From Setophaga petechia (Eukaryota; Chordata; Aves; Passeriformes; Parulidae), in contig JANCRA010000061.1 of NCBI GenBank assembly GCA_024362935.1, positions 1,984,001-2,048,000 on the forward strand: a DNA stretch of 64,000 nt, in the 5' to 3' direction. The position numbers were made by a program, and so were the translations under genes. Under the pieces are notes generated by a model, which was given only the letters and a program-made list of their open reading frames with translations, made no database searches and was not told where the DNA came from. Below are positions 1-9,800 of this stretch, in pieces; positions within the stretch are counted from its first letter, which is position 1, and every line of letters begins with the position of its first letter.

Positions 1-792
1 ACTTAAACTCTTGTGGCTTGCTGATCTTCATAGAAGGTTGGTAATTTGCTCCATGGGCCATAATCAAACTCAAAGAGGCATCTTGGGCTCTGTGCCAGGG
101 TCTCCGAGCCCCCTGGCAAGGGTCTTGGCTGCTCAGGACAGCCAGAGGGATGTCCTGAGTCCTAACAAGCCCCAGCATCCTCTTATGTCCTGCCTCCTTG
201 CCCACAGGATTTCTGTCAGCAGGCTGGCACAGAGCCATGTCTGGCACTTCTGCTCTGAGCTGCTGATGTGCATGGATGGGAGCAGTGTGTGCTTGGTAGG
301 GAAGAGGTTGTGATCCAGGGTTTCCTCTGGAGAACTGCAGGAATGAGACCTGCAGCCAGCCTGGGGCTTCTCTCTGTTGTTATCATCTCTGCTCTGCACA
401 TGCTGTGATCGGCACCGCAGCGGCGGCTTCTTGGGGCAGCTTTAGGGAATGGTGTGGGTGTGTGACAGCAAGAGCTGAGTGTGCTCCTGGTGTGTCTAAG
501 CAGAAACAGGGAGCAAGAGAAAACCAACCTGAGCTCCCTGATTTTGGGGAAGCCTTTGACAGAGGTGCTGAAGGGAGTGTCTTTCTCCCAAAGCCTGTGA
601 GCCACAGAGCAGGAGAAGGACTTGCTGAATCCTCAGGTGAGAAAGTAGGAATGGAATAGAGAACAATTTTAGCTGCAGCAGCTAAAATTGGCAGGCCTTT
701 TTAGGTAAGAAAGGTGTTTTTCCGACCATTGCCAGTTCAGAATTGCTGCTTTTTCAGAATGGGAACAAAACTAATTGGAATCATCTTTGCAG
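1..792 (+). other. intron-like flank of ELL2 copy A
   Basis: No exon is recognised here. From about 450 the sequence resembles the intron before the linker exon in copy B (from about 4160), and from about 540 also that in copy C (from about 19725). Shared words include the stretch around the 'gtgtgtgacagcaa' motif and 'gggagtgtctttctcccaaa'. It is therefore duplicated ELL2 intron DNA. Confidence 0.5.
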
Positions 793-1063
793 AAACGGCC
801 TCTGGCTTCCGACTTTCTGAATTCTGTGATGAGCAAAAAGCAGAGGATTGACCAAGAGCCCAGTGATGTCCAGCCAGCAGCTGGTAGCAACTCTCCTTCT
901 TCCTTGGACCTGCCATCCACATCCTGCTCATCTTTGAACCTGCCTCCAAGTGTCAGCTCCCTTCCAACCTCCAACCCTGAACTAGAACAAAAATATAGAA
1001 TTCGGACACATTCTGGATTTCCAGTGTTTGCCAGGGTGCAGGGGAAGACTCCTAAGTCCAAAG
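793..1063 (+). pseudogene. ELL2: ELL2 copy A, linker exon only
   Basis: This exon encodes part of the linker between the N-terminal ELL domain and the C-terminal occludin-homology domain of ELL2, a super elongation complex subunit that stimulates RNA polymerase II. It begins after a ttgcag acceptor with KRPLASDF and a basic MSKKQRID stretch, which parallels the KRLLDSEF...MNKKARIS segment of vertebrate ELL2, and then becomes serine/proline rich. It ends at AAAG/gtgaga. The frame is open throughout. The same exon recurs at 4535 and 20003. No downstream exons of this copy follow, because copy B starts about 60 bp later, so it is a truncated duplicate. Its upstream exons, if any, lie outside the window. 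Confidence 0.7.
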
Positions 1064-1125
1064 GTGAGATAAGAGAATTAGACAGGATGAAAAAATCTCT
1101 TTGGGTTTTTATCAAATGCTTGTCC

Positions 1126-1196
1126 ATGATGAAAGCCAAAGAGATGAGCAGAGAGCACAGGACCCAGGCAGAAAAGGAGTCACACAATCCAAAGGG
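1126..1196 (+). pseudogene. ELL2: ELL2 copy B, possible exon upstream of the core exon
   Basis: The open frame reads KEMSREHRTQAEKESHN, which resembles the MTRERMTQAEEESRN stretch of ELL2 that precedes the RNA-polymerase-binding core. The 5' boundary is unclear. A donor may lie just after 1196 (g/gtatta). The match is short, so confidence is moderate. Confidence 0.45.
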
Positions 1197-1274
1197 TATT
1201 AAACTGAGGAACAAATTCTAGATATACTTCCATTTCATTTTTTACTGGATATCTGTCTGATTTTTTAGTCATAT

Positions 1275-1540
1275 GCAGCCTCTCATCCAGCAGCACCTCC
1301 AAGTCCTCCCCACCTTCATCTCCAAGCCTGTCTTGGTGCCAGGGCATGTCACAAAACCAAAGATGCAGGACTTGGCACTTGCCCTGGTTGAATCTGATGA
1401 GGTTCCCAGGGCCCCAGTTCCTAAGCACGTTTTGGTCCCTCTGGATGGCATCCCAGGCCTCTGGTGTTGGCAAATTTGCTGAGGATGCACCTAATCCTAC
1501 TGTCCATGTCATCCTTGACACAGCTCAATGCTTGAGCTTA
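1275..1540 (-). repeat. dispersed avian repeat inside ELL2 copy B intron
   Basis: The sequence around 'ggtccctctggatggcatcc' and 'tgctgaggatgcacctaatcctactgtccatgtcat' is a widespread bird repeat remembered from many avian introns. I could not assign it firmly to CR1 or to an ERVL family. It lies between two ELL2-like exons. Confidence 0.45.
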
Positions 1541-1793
1541 CAAACTGGGGAAATCATATAAAAGCAACATGCATCAAAAGAATTTTTCACAAAAATCTAC
1601 CATCCAGTGTCACTCCTTTACCAGCTTTTAATGACTGTTTCTTTTTAATGCTTTACTATTTGGAGTCTTTTGGATCTGTAAATGGCAAACAAGTAGAGGT
1701 TCAACAGCCTTGGTACATCCTTTTGAATCAACTTCTTTGCCTTCTCCAGACCTCCAGTTTGAACTGTTTGTTTCTGGTTTACCCTCACTTTAG

Positions 1794-2047
1794 GAGACAA
1801 AGCAGAGGTCAGAAGAGCCCAGGAAAACAATTCAGGGCCTGTGCCTGGGAAGAAGAGGTTGATGCCTGTGAGACTTGCAGACATCGACTGGAGCGGCTGC
1901 GCTGCTGTTTATGGCCGACCCTACAGGGAGAGGGTGATTCATTTACTTGCCCTGAGGGATTACAAGGAGCCAGAGCTGCTTGCTCGGCTGCAGAGAGATG
2001 GGGTCAGGCCAAAGGACAAGGATTCCCTTGGAAAGATCCTTCAGCAG
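1794..2047 (+). pseudogene. ELL2: ELL2 copy B, ELL-domain core exon
   Basis: The exon lies between an acceptor ...ctttag and the donor CAG/gtgaga. It encodes the conserved block RPYRERVIHLLALRDYKEP followed by ELLARLQRDGVRPKDKDSLG and KILQQ, which is close to RPYRDRVIHLLALKAYKKP of vertebrate ELL2. The frame is intact across the exon. The first part (GDKAEVRRAQENN) matches the VGKRVQIRKAP segment. This is the best conserved N-terminal piece in the window and clearly identifies the family. Confidence 0.85.
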
Positions 2048-2602
2048 GTGAGATCGTGGAGCCTGTGCCAGCAATTCTTCCATCATGCTCTTCTGCTGTT
2101 CATAATTTTACTATTTCCTCACCTCTTCAAATTAGAGGCTTTTCCAATTCTCCTTCAAGTTAAGTTCCACTGCTATTTCTTTCTCATAGCATTTCATAAG
2201 ACAAAACACCTATGGAAAGATGCAGTAGCTCCTTCTGTCATTTTTATAAATTTCCCATCAACATAGGCTGTTGCTGAATTATGCAAGAATTTTTCTATCA
2301 GCTGGGACTATTTCTTCTTTAGCCAGGAAAAAGCATTTTGGAACCTAGTCAAAGGACTCAAATTCAAAGTGGATGCAGATTCAGTTGATCCCACAGTGAC
2401 TTTTAAGAACTCCTTCCCTGAACCTGTGATGTTTGTTGCTGGGTTTGCCCAGGGCAGTCACTACAGGGCTTTTTTACCCTGAAGATATTCAGAATCTAAT
2501 GAGAGCCATGTTCTGCCATCCCAACTGAAGTAGCTCATTTAGATTTCTGTAGTTTGCATATATGGGTAATGAACATTTGCTTTCCTGAATGTCTGCCTGT
2601 AG

Positions 2603-2727
2603 GTAGCCAACCTGAATGCAAAGGATAATTCCTTCAGTCTGAAGGAACATCTCTTTCAAACCCTTCAGACTGATTGGCCTGGCTACAGTAAAATGGATAG
2701 AGAGAATTTGAGGCTGATTCTTTCTAG
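2603..2727 (+). pseudogene. ELL2: ELL2 copy B, exon VANLNAKDNS
   Basis: This exon follows the core exon in ELL2. It encodes VANLNAKDNSFSLKEHLFQT and then LQTDWPGYSKMDRENLRLIL, matching the VANLNSKDLSYTLKDYVFKE...DWPGYSEIDRRSL segment. It has a ctgtag acceptor and an intact donor AG/gtaagt. A duplicate at 19029 has lost this donor. Confidence 0.85.
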
Positions 2728-2789
2728 GTAAGTTCAGACTTTTGGGGAAGGAAAAGAGCCTTTTTAGAAGAAAGCCTTGGGAAATGAAG

Positions 2790-3075
2790 CCTGGATTCTT
2801 AGGATATTCTCCCCAGCAGAGGCTCTTCAGGGTCATGGAGTCCAAGTGCTGACCCCGCACAGGACACCACAAGAAGCACACCCTGTGCCCAAGAGTGTTG
2901 TTCAAACTCTTCTTGAGCTCTTGGTGCAGTGAGCACTGGCCTGGGGAGCCTGTTGCAGTGCTCCAGCACCCTCTGGGCCATGCATGTTTTCCTGATATTC
3001 CGCCTAAAGCTCCCCAACTCAGCTTCATGCTGTTTCCTTGAGTCCTGACACTGAAGGACTCTGTTTTCCTTGCAG
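2790..3075 (-). repeat. CR1-like repeat in ELL2 copy B intron
   Basis: The plus strand reads 'ctggcctggggagcctgttgcagtgctcc' and 'ttttcctgatattccgcct', the reverse complement of the familiar CR1 3' region. The same repeat sits at the equivalent place in copy C (19225-19470), so it was inserted before the duplication. Confidence 0.6.
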
Positions 3076-3138
3076 GGAAAGTATTATGACAGTTGATATT
3101 TAGGCCTTGTAACATTAAATGTTGGACCATCCATACAG

Positions 3139-3229
3139 GAAATCAACTCCATCTCAGACCCTCACCAGCAGCAGCCAAGCGACATCTCCAGGGCCTTCTC
3201 AGAGAGATGCTCCAGCAAGACCTGCTCAG
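3139..3229 (+). pseudogene. ELL2: ELL2 copy B, exon RKSTPSQ
   Basis: The exon runs from acceptor atacag to donor CAG/gtattt. It encodes KSTPSQTLTSSSQATSPGPS and then QRDAPARPAQ, corresponding to the RKLNPSQNAAGTSRSESPV segment of ELL2. It is open and phase-compatible with the preceding exon (AG plus G gives Arg). Confidence 0.75.
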
Positions 3230-4534
3230 GTATTTTGTGCATTTTTAACATTCTGTAGTGTGCATGATATTTTAGCAGACTTGCTGGTGGTGTAAAAGCT
3301 GGGATGGGAATGTGCAGGAGCAGGCGAAAGCATGTTTTGCCTCAGACATTCTGAGTGCTGTGATAGGAAGGTTGTGACAAGAAGAGAGGATCCTGCAGGG
3401 GTGGAGCAGCATTGTCCTGAGCCAACTTTCTGCTCTGCCTGGAGACTTGAGCTGAGTCCCCAGCCTCAACTCATTCCCTGGAGAAGGGCTCCAAGGACTG
3501 GCTCTGCATGTGTGACAGAACTGCATGAAAAATCTCCTGTGCTTTGGAGGCTGCATGAGGCTGGGGCAGATGGGGCCCTCTTGCTCTCTTCTCCCTTTGT
3601 CTCTCTGTCCCTCTCATTGTTGACCCCAGCTCTGCACTATCCACGTGGCTGGGCAAAACACAGGTTCTACAGAATTGTGATATTCCCTCACTCTCTGCTC
3701 TGCCTTAATTTCTCTCCTCCCTCCCTGTGCCTGGGCACAGCATGGCTGTCCTGTTCTGCTCCATCCTTGGCCCTGAGCTTTACTGTGCTTGTGGGGAGCT
3801 TGTGGCCGTGTGCTGTGCCTTGTGAGGCAGCACCTTTGAGAAGCTCCTTGGGAGGAGCTGAGAGATGAGTAAAGGGCACTGAGCAACAGTCAGGGCTTGT
3901 CAGTAACCATTTGTGAAAGTGTCTTGTACAAATGGAAGGGCTTGTTAGCCAACAGCTTTTGAGTTTGCAGAGTGGGGAGCCCGCTGGATTTAGGACAGCT
4001 GTACGTAAAAGCACAAGAGTTTCTTAACATGTGGCTGATGTCTGTGTTTATCCTGATGAGAATTCACAACCAACCGGCACACCCTGTACTGCTGCACTGT
4101 AATACTGAAACACTACCCTTATTTTAACACATACAACTCTAAAACAGGCTGGTGCCTCTTGAGGAAATCATGTGGGTGTGTGACAGCAAAAGCCGAGTCT
4201 TTTCCTGGTGTGTGCAAGCAGTAATTGGGACATAGACAAAACTTACTGGGCATCCCCATTTTGGGCAGGCTTTGCTGGAGCTGCTGAAGGGAGTGTCTAC
4301 ATCCCAAAGGCTTTTAGCAGTAGACTTGGAGAAGGATTTGCTGAGTCCTAAGATGCGAAAGTAGGATAGCGGCAGAGCAGATATTTACCTGCAGATCTTC
4401 CATGTTTGACAGTTGTTTTGGATTAAAAAAGATGTGTTTTCAACCTTTGCCAGTTCACAAATGCTGCTTTTTTAGAATGAGAGCAAAAGCTGATTCTGAT
4501 TATAGCTTAAAGAATTATTTTGCTGTTGTTGCAG

Positions 4535-4849
4535 AAACGACCTCAGGCTTCTGGCTTCAGCAGTCCTGTGAGGAGCAAGAAGCAGAGGATTGAGCAGTAG
4601 CCCAGTTCCATCCAGGCAGCAGCCTGTGGCCACTCTTCTTCCTGGGTGCTGACTTTGACATCCCATTCTGCTTCCTATGTGTCTCCAAGTCTGGGCTCCA
4701 TTTCCCCTGCACCCTTTAGGTTTAAAGGAAAAAACAAAATTTGGAGTTCTGGAATGCCAGCCCTTGTGTGCAGACGACTACCATGTCCAAAGAGATGTGA
4801 AGAGGACTGGGGAGGCTGAAGCAGTAGTGTCCCTTGGATTTCAGTGAAG
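4535..4849 (+). pseudogene. ELL2: ELL2 copy B, linker exon with in-frame stop
   Basis: This is the homologue of the exons at 793 and 20003. It starts after ttgcag with KRPQASGFSSPVRSKKQRIE and is interrupted at codon 22 by TAG (4598-4600). The rest is still recognisable as serine/proline-rich linker. The donor position (GAAG/gtatta) is retained. Confidence 0.75.
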
Positions 4850-5099
4850 GTATTAATGTTCTGCTTTGCCTAACTCCAGTGTGGATAACACTGGAGTAAA
4901 ATTTGATTATTAAGACAAGTCTCTGTATGACTTAAGGTGCAAGCAAGACCATATTTCAGAGTTAATACTACAGTTATACAGTTTATACATATTATAGGTA
5001 ATATGATGTTATTTACAATCAAATGTGAACTAGGGAGATAGCAAGAATAAAAGGTGGAGATGGGCCAGGTGGAGGGAAGTGCTGAGATGAACACTGAGG

Positions 5100-5860
5100 T
5101 GGGTTAGGCCCGGACAGGTCCTCCCTTCCTGCAGTGCAGTTGCACAGGCTCAGCTGCAGCAGTGGTGCTGCATCCCCTCATCGAATTTGCAGTGCAGGAG
5201 GGGAGGGAGATGTGTGTGTGTGTGTGTGTGTGGTATAAAAGAGTGTAAATTGCTGCCAGCTTGTGTCAGAGCAGGGATGTTGGCAAGGGCAGTCAGGCCT
5301 CCTGCAGCTCTGGGGCTCTGGGGTAGCTGCGGCCTTTGGAGCAGGCGCGGCAGGGCCCTGGGTCACATTGCTGCAGTGCCGCAAGGCATCTGTAGTTTTC
5401 ATTTCAAACTTATCCTGCATACCAGTCATGTGCATCTGGCCTGGGATGCATCCTTGGGCCAAGTTGTTTTCAGTCTTGGTACTGAATTTCAACGTGTTAA
5501 CCAAAACTGCTTGTAAATATTAATCTCAGAATGGCTTGAATTGTTTATTTCCATGTGGAAGGAGATTTTGTCATCCAAAAAGAACCAGGTCTTCGGACCC
5601 TGAGGAGCAGAAGCATTGGTGTGAGAGTTTTGGGAAGTGGCATCTATTATTCTCATTGGCACCTCATCTTGGATTTGTGTCATGAGCTTGATAAACCACG
5701 CTTGTGTGGATTTGTGGGAAAAAGGATTGAAGAAGGTTTGACTGCCATCAGTGGCTTTTAGCATTAATGCGTTTTGGCCTCCTTAGAAGCTGATGTGCTT
5801 TGAGTTGTTGTTGTTGTAGTTTCAGACTTGTGTAGAGTTTGTTTTTAGGTCTGTATTACA
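5100..5860 (+). repeat. duplicated intron block of ELL2 unit B, with (TG)n and TATA-like box
   Basis: This block is nearly the same as 24670-25445 in unit C, including a (tg)n run at 5211-5232 followed by 'ggtataaaagagtg' and a GC-richer stretch. Both copies keep overlapping open frames on each strand, but these frames diverge in length and match nothing I recognise. The TATAAAA at about 5234-5240 could mark an old LTR promoter, but I see no LTR ends. Confidence 0.5.
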
Positions 5861-6086
5861 ACAGCCTCAGTTTGCAAAGTTTCCAGAAGGATGGTGGCTC
5901 ACAGAGAAAAATAGCTCAAAAGTCAGTCTGGGAGTATTTTTACAGTTTTACATGAATAAAACAACCTGGCCAGGCTTGGTAACCTCTGAGTGTGCCTCAA
6001 GGCTCTTTTAAAGTAAAGGTCATGAAATTCTAAACTCTGCGGAAATGTTGGCATGCCCCAATTTTCTTTTGATTTCTTCTTCATAG

Positions 6087-6161
6087 GGCAGTCCCAGCTA
6101 CTCTGAGATGAAGAGCAGGTGCCAGTACCTCCACAAAAAGCTGTTCCACATCCAGCAATGA
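6087..6161 (+). pseudogene. ELL2: ELL2 copy B, truncated last coding exon
   Basis: After acceptor tcatag the frame reads GSPSYSEMKSRCQYLHKKLF and HIQQ and then stops at TGA (6159-6161). Copy C at the same place continues through NRISEFDQL. The occludin-homology domain of copy B therefore lacks both its start (deleted exon) and its end. Confidence 0.75.
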
Positions 6162-6366
6162 GTGTCTGAATTTGGCCAGCAGCAAGTGGAGTCCTGGCAC
6201 CAGTCGTCTGCATCTGCAAGGGAACATCTATGAACTCCGGCTTTTTCATTTGAAAAAAAGATTAGTTGTTTTAATGTTCTTCACGTTAGGAATGAGCAGA
6301 AGATTATTTGTTAAAAACATAGGATTAGTTCTTCTAGGATTATAGAAATTAGTATTGAACTTTAGT

Positions 6367-6372
6367 AATAAA
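6367..6372 (+). terminator. ELL2: poly(A) signal of ELL2 copy B
   Basis: AATAAA lies in DNA homologous to the 3' UTR of copy C (AATAAA at 27188) and is followed by a similar 'ctccttctcttattgtcac' stretch. Confidence 0.5.
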
Positions 6373-7204
6373 CAAATTGCATGATTGTTAACTCCTTCTC
6401 TTATTGTCACTTATATTACATTTGGAGTGTCTTTCTTCTGGTCAATTCTTCTCTTCAAGACACGGGTTTGTCTATTGAATGAGTTTTCTCAGTAGAGGGT
6501 GGAAGCCCACCACCTCTACTATGAAGTTGTATGCATTTAAAGAAAAGGTTGCAGAAAATGAAAATTCTTTATGATTAGAATGGGCCTGTTTTGTGACCTT
6601 TCTTTTTAATTTAAGATTTTTGCCTTAAGTTGTGGAAGGCATAGAGGTTTGTACAGCTCCCTCCCCAAATCACCTTGTTCTGGAGGGTTACAAAGGAGTG
6701 CACATGGGCTGCTCTAAGATGTCAGCTGAAGCAGCTCTCAGGACTGCTTGGAGACCATGGCCTCATCTTGTCAGGGAGCCAAGGAATATTCAGATCTTTG
6801 TAAGAGTTCTGTAAAACATGTGGAGAAGTGTTGGAGGTATGGTACTTCAATGGCTTTTAAAGAAAATTGGCTTCAAGTGTCCCTATGGAAATGCTATCCA
6901 TTTCTTAGCACTTTTAAAACTAGTCTGTCTCAACCAGCCTATCTAGAGAGACATAGATATTGATTCCTGCACAGACCTATGGAGACTTCAATGTCTAGTC
7001 CTTTTCCTGAGTTTCCTGCCATGTATTCATTCAGCTGACACAGCAGAAGTGTTGCCAGGAAAGCCATAACCTTCTTTTGGGGAAGGATATGAAATTGACT
7101 GAAGGAGGATAACATTTGGGAGCACTCAGTAGGGCTGTCAATGCCTTTGTCTTCTTTGGAGAGGATTCTACAAATTCCTGAATTGTTTCCATGCAATGAT
7201 GTTG

Positions 7205-7210
7205 AGCCCC
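7205..7210. repeat. target-site duplication, left, of class II ERV
   Basis: AGCCCC lies directly outside the LTR. The same hexamer is at 13489-13494. Removing one copy and the provirus restores continuity with the unoccupied homologous site at about 28030 in unit C. Six bases fit alpha/beta-retroviral integration. Confidence 0.8.
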
Positions 7211-7555
7211 TGTCGTTGTCGAGGCGGTCACGACATAAAGCAGAGACCACAAGCAGTCTCAGTTGGCAACAACTTTATTCTCTAACATGGCTAACTTTTA
7301 TACACTTTTCAATTGTTGATACTTCTTCTACCTGGTCTATTGGCCACAATAAATCAACATGATGCTATTGGTTAAAATTACAGTGACTCCACCTATCTTT
7401 CTAACATTCCTTCATCCAGCTGCAAGGTATTCTTATCTTTCTTCTCTCGATCTCCTTGGTTACAGCCTTGGAGAGAGCTTCTTATCAGCTTCTTCTTACT
7501 TCTCGGCTTCTTCTCGCTGCTTTAGCTAACAGGCCTGCTGTTAGCCCTTTCCACA
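7211..7555 (-). mobile_element. 3' LTR of class II ERV (minus strand)
   Basis: This 345-bp LTR has TG...CA ends on the plus strand. By eye it is identical to the other LTR at 13144-13488 except for one base near the inner/outer edge (tgtcg versus tgtgg). On the minus strand it holds TATAAAA (7302-7296) and AATAAA (7279-7274). A purine-rich tract (minus strand, 7579-7556) adjoins its start, which fixes the orientation and identifies it as the 3' LTR. The near-identity implies a recent insertion or gene conversion. Confidence 0.88.
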
Positions 7556-7579
7556 ATTCCCCCTTTTTGTTTTTGACCT
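7556..7579 (-). promoter_or_regulatory. polypurine tract next to 3' LTR
   Basis: The minus strand reads AAAAACAAAAAGGGGGAA immediately before the LTR start, a typical plus-strand primer. A very similar string occurs inside the integrase at 8086-8114. Confidence 0.75.
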
Positions 7580-7735
7580 GTAAATACAACTGCTATGGAT
7601 TTTTGCAGGGCCCTTTGCAAAAATCCAAGCGGAGAGGGGACACACAAAACCAACAATCACAACTATCAACAAAGTTGCCATTCTTAATACAATCATTCCT
7701 GTCCTTCATCCATCTTTAAGTACTGATATATGGTC

Positions 7736-8740
7736 TTAGCCAGTGTCATCCGCACGTTCTGCTTCAGCTGCGGATCCATCCATCCTGTCCTTTCCTGCGC
7801 GCTCTAGGTAAGGTTTAACACAGCGAGCAGGAACCCATCGAGGACCATTATCTGTCAAAACACAAGCATAACCTCTCCCCCAGGTTACTAGTTCCACTGG
7901 ACCAGACCACATACCAGTAATTAAATCCTTAACCCATACCTTGACATTCCTACGGAAATCTGGTTGCTTAGAATTCAAAGAAGAAAAATGGCAAAAGATT
8001 GGAGATAACTGTGAGTCAGGTAGGGGACGCAAAAAGTTTAACACATAAACAGCTTTATCTAATCTCACTTGAGCTGACTCCTGTTGCATTCCCCCTTTTT
8101 TGTTTTTGAACCTGACGTTTAAGAAGTCCGTGAGCTCTTGCAACAATTGCTTGGCCCGTGGGGACATGTGGAATGCCTGTTGAATGCTGAATGAATGCCC
8201 CAAGCACGAAAGAATGCTCGCATTTTCTGCGAAACATATGCTGGGCCATTATCTGTCTTTACATGACACGGAACACCTAAGATAGAAAAGGCATGATAAA
8301 AATGGCGAATAGCATCACGAGTTCTTTCTCCTGTGAATGCTGAAGCAACCATTGCATGAGAAAAAGTATCAACTGTAACATGAACATACTTAAAACGACC
8401 AAATTCTGGCATTTTAGTAACATCAGTTTGCCATTCTTCCAACGCAAAAAAAAACCCTCTAGGATTGACACCATAATATTGAGTAACATGAGTCATGTGA
8501 CAGTCAGGACAAGAAGAAAGAATTGATTTTGCTTCACCAGGAGACAATTTGAATTGCTGCTGTAAAGCTTGAACACTCTGATGAAAAAATTGATGAGACA
8601 AATTTGCCTGCTGCAATACATTCGGTACAGTTTTGATTGCAGCAGCAGCTACTAAAAAATCTACATAGGCATTACCTTCAACAAAAAATCCTGGTAACGA
8701 TATATGGCTGCGAATGTGCATGATAAAATAAGGATGTTTT
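7736..8740 (-). pseudogene. pol: ERV pol: RNase H end plus integrase, frameshifted and active-site mutant
   Basis: On the minus strand the frame opens with the end of RNase H (HIRSHISLPGF). The integrase zinc-binding domain follows (H-x3-H at LSHQFFHQ and CPDC), then the catalytic core with two of the three acidic residues (in WQTDVT and KTDNGPAY). The third acidic position, expected within the QAIV-x-RAH motif, is alanine (codon GCA). Two frameshifts (about 8190 and about 8085) split the protein over three frames. The C-terminal DNA-binding part (VWVKDL...WGRGYACV...RWVPARCVKPYLE) is of betaretrovirus/ERVK type and intact. Function is lost. It ends at 7736 without env after it. Confidence 0.85.
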
Positions 8741-9800
8741 CATAAATTGATTTTGAATGATCTGACATGTTCATACAGCACATCCTTTCAAATTCTTCAC
8801 ACCTGTGTCCATGTGCCAGCAGCAGATAGTTACTTGCTGCTCTGTTTTGGAGAGTTGCTTATCCTAGTGTCGATGTCTGTTACAGTCTCACTGGGTGTAA
8901 GAGAAACAGCTCAAGCACTTCACTCAGTGTAAGAAAAACAGCTCAAGCATGTTTGCTCAGTTAACAACCTATATGATCCAATTGAGTCAAGGCCACTTCT
9001 GATGCTGCCTGTGGGGAGAAAATTGCAACTGCAATTCTCCAAGCCTTGTCTCATGTGTGTACATGATTATCACAATTTGGACTGTATTGTTCCACTAATC
9101 TTTTCTTCTTATGTGTTTACTCTTTCAAAAATTCTCTAATCGAGTGTTAGCAATGAAACTCTTACAATGCTGCATGAACTATCTTTGACATTTGCAGGAA
9201 TAGCAGGCTAAGTTTGTCTCCACAAATAAAATTAAAAAAATTCCTTGTGGTAATTGTACTGAAACTTGGAGGGATGCTTTGGCTGTCACCTTGGTGTATT
9301 TGCACCAATCAGATGCGTTTCTATAAAAATGATGATTTTGGAGTGACATTGTCTTATTTTCTGTTTGTGTCACTTTCAAAAGTTCAAAACTTTATACAAA
9401 AATTCATTAATTCATTTTTGCTGACTTAAGAATTTCCAGCTCCTCAAATTCAAAAGGAGCCACAGGGAGGAACTGTGTCCAAAGATGTTACTCATTCACA
9501 GGATTTGAAATGACCTGTGAAATCTTTATAGAAGTATTTTTTGGAATTGGCCATTCATTCACTGGCAAACCCACCAGATACATTGAGAACGATCTCCCTG
9601 GCCCCGAACATGCCAAGCAGACACCATCCAAACCTGCTGCACTGGCCAAAGCCCCCCAGACATTTTATTTTGGCTGGACCATGGACAAATCTGCTCCATT
9701 GCCTAAGGCAATAGATGGAAGAATGAGGCACATGAGCAATACCTGATCGAATCTCAAGCTCATGGCTTCACTCCTTGTGAGAAGTTTTTCCATGCCATGA
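8741..9800. other. provirus interior without recognisable coding sequence
   Basis: There is no retroviral motif that I can read. A short imperfect tandem repeat (about 24 bp, 'gtgtaagaaaaacagctcaag') lies near 8895-8950. A plus-strand open frame at 9510-9746 matches nothing I know. Confidence 0.4.

Larger units (their letters stand above)
1126..6372 (+). pseudogene. ELL2: ELL2 copy B, degenerate partial gene
   Basis: This is a broken copy of ELL2. Recognisable pieces in order are a weak exon near 1126-1196, the ELL-domain core exon 1794-2047, exon 2603-2727, exon 3139-3229, the linker exon 4535-4849, the last coding exon 6087-6161, and a poly(A) signal at 6367-6372. Lesions are an in-frame TAG in the linker exon (4598-4600), complete loss of the first occludin-domain exon through a deletion near 5865, loss of the small 45-nt exon, and a premature TGA at 6159-6161. 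Exon 1 and the first ELL2 exons are absent. Compared with copy C it has the N-terminal exons but lacks the intact C-terminus. It cannot encode a normal ELL2, although single exons look recent and well preserved. Confidence 0.75.

Noticed and set aside
5178..5504. Open frames on both strands conserved between the duplicated blocks at 5178-5516 and 24756-25107
   Set aside because: Conservation is explained by the recent duplication. The two copies differ by indels that change the frames, and no domain is recognised.
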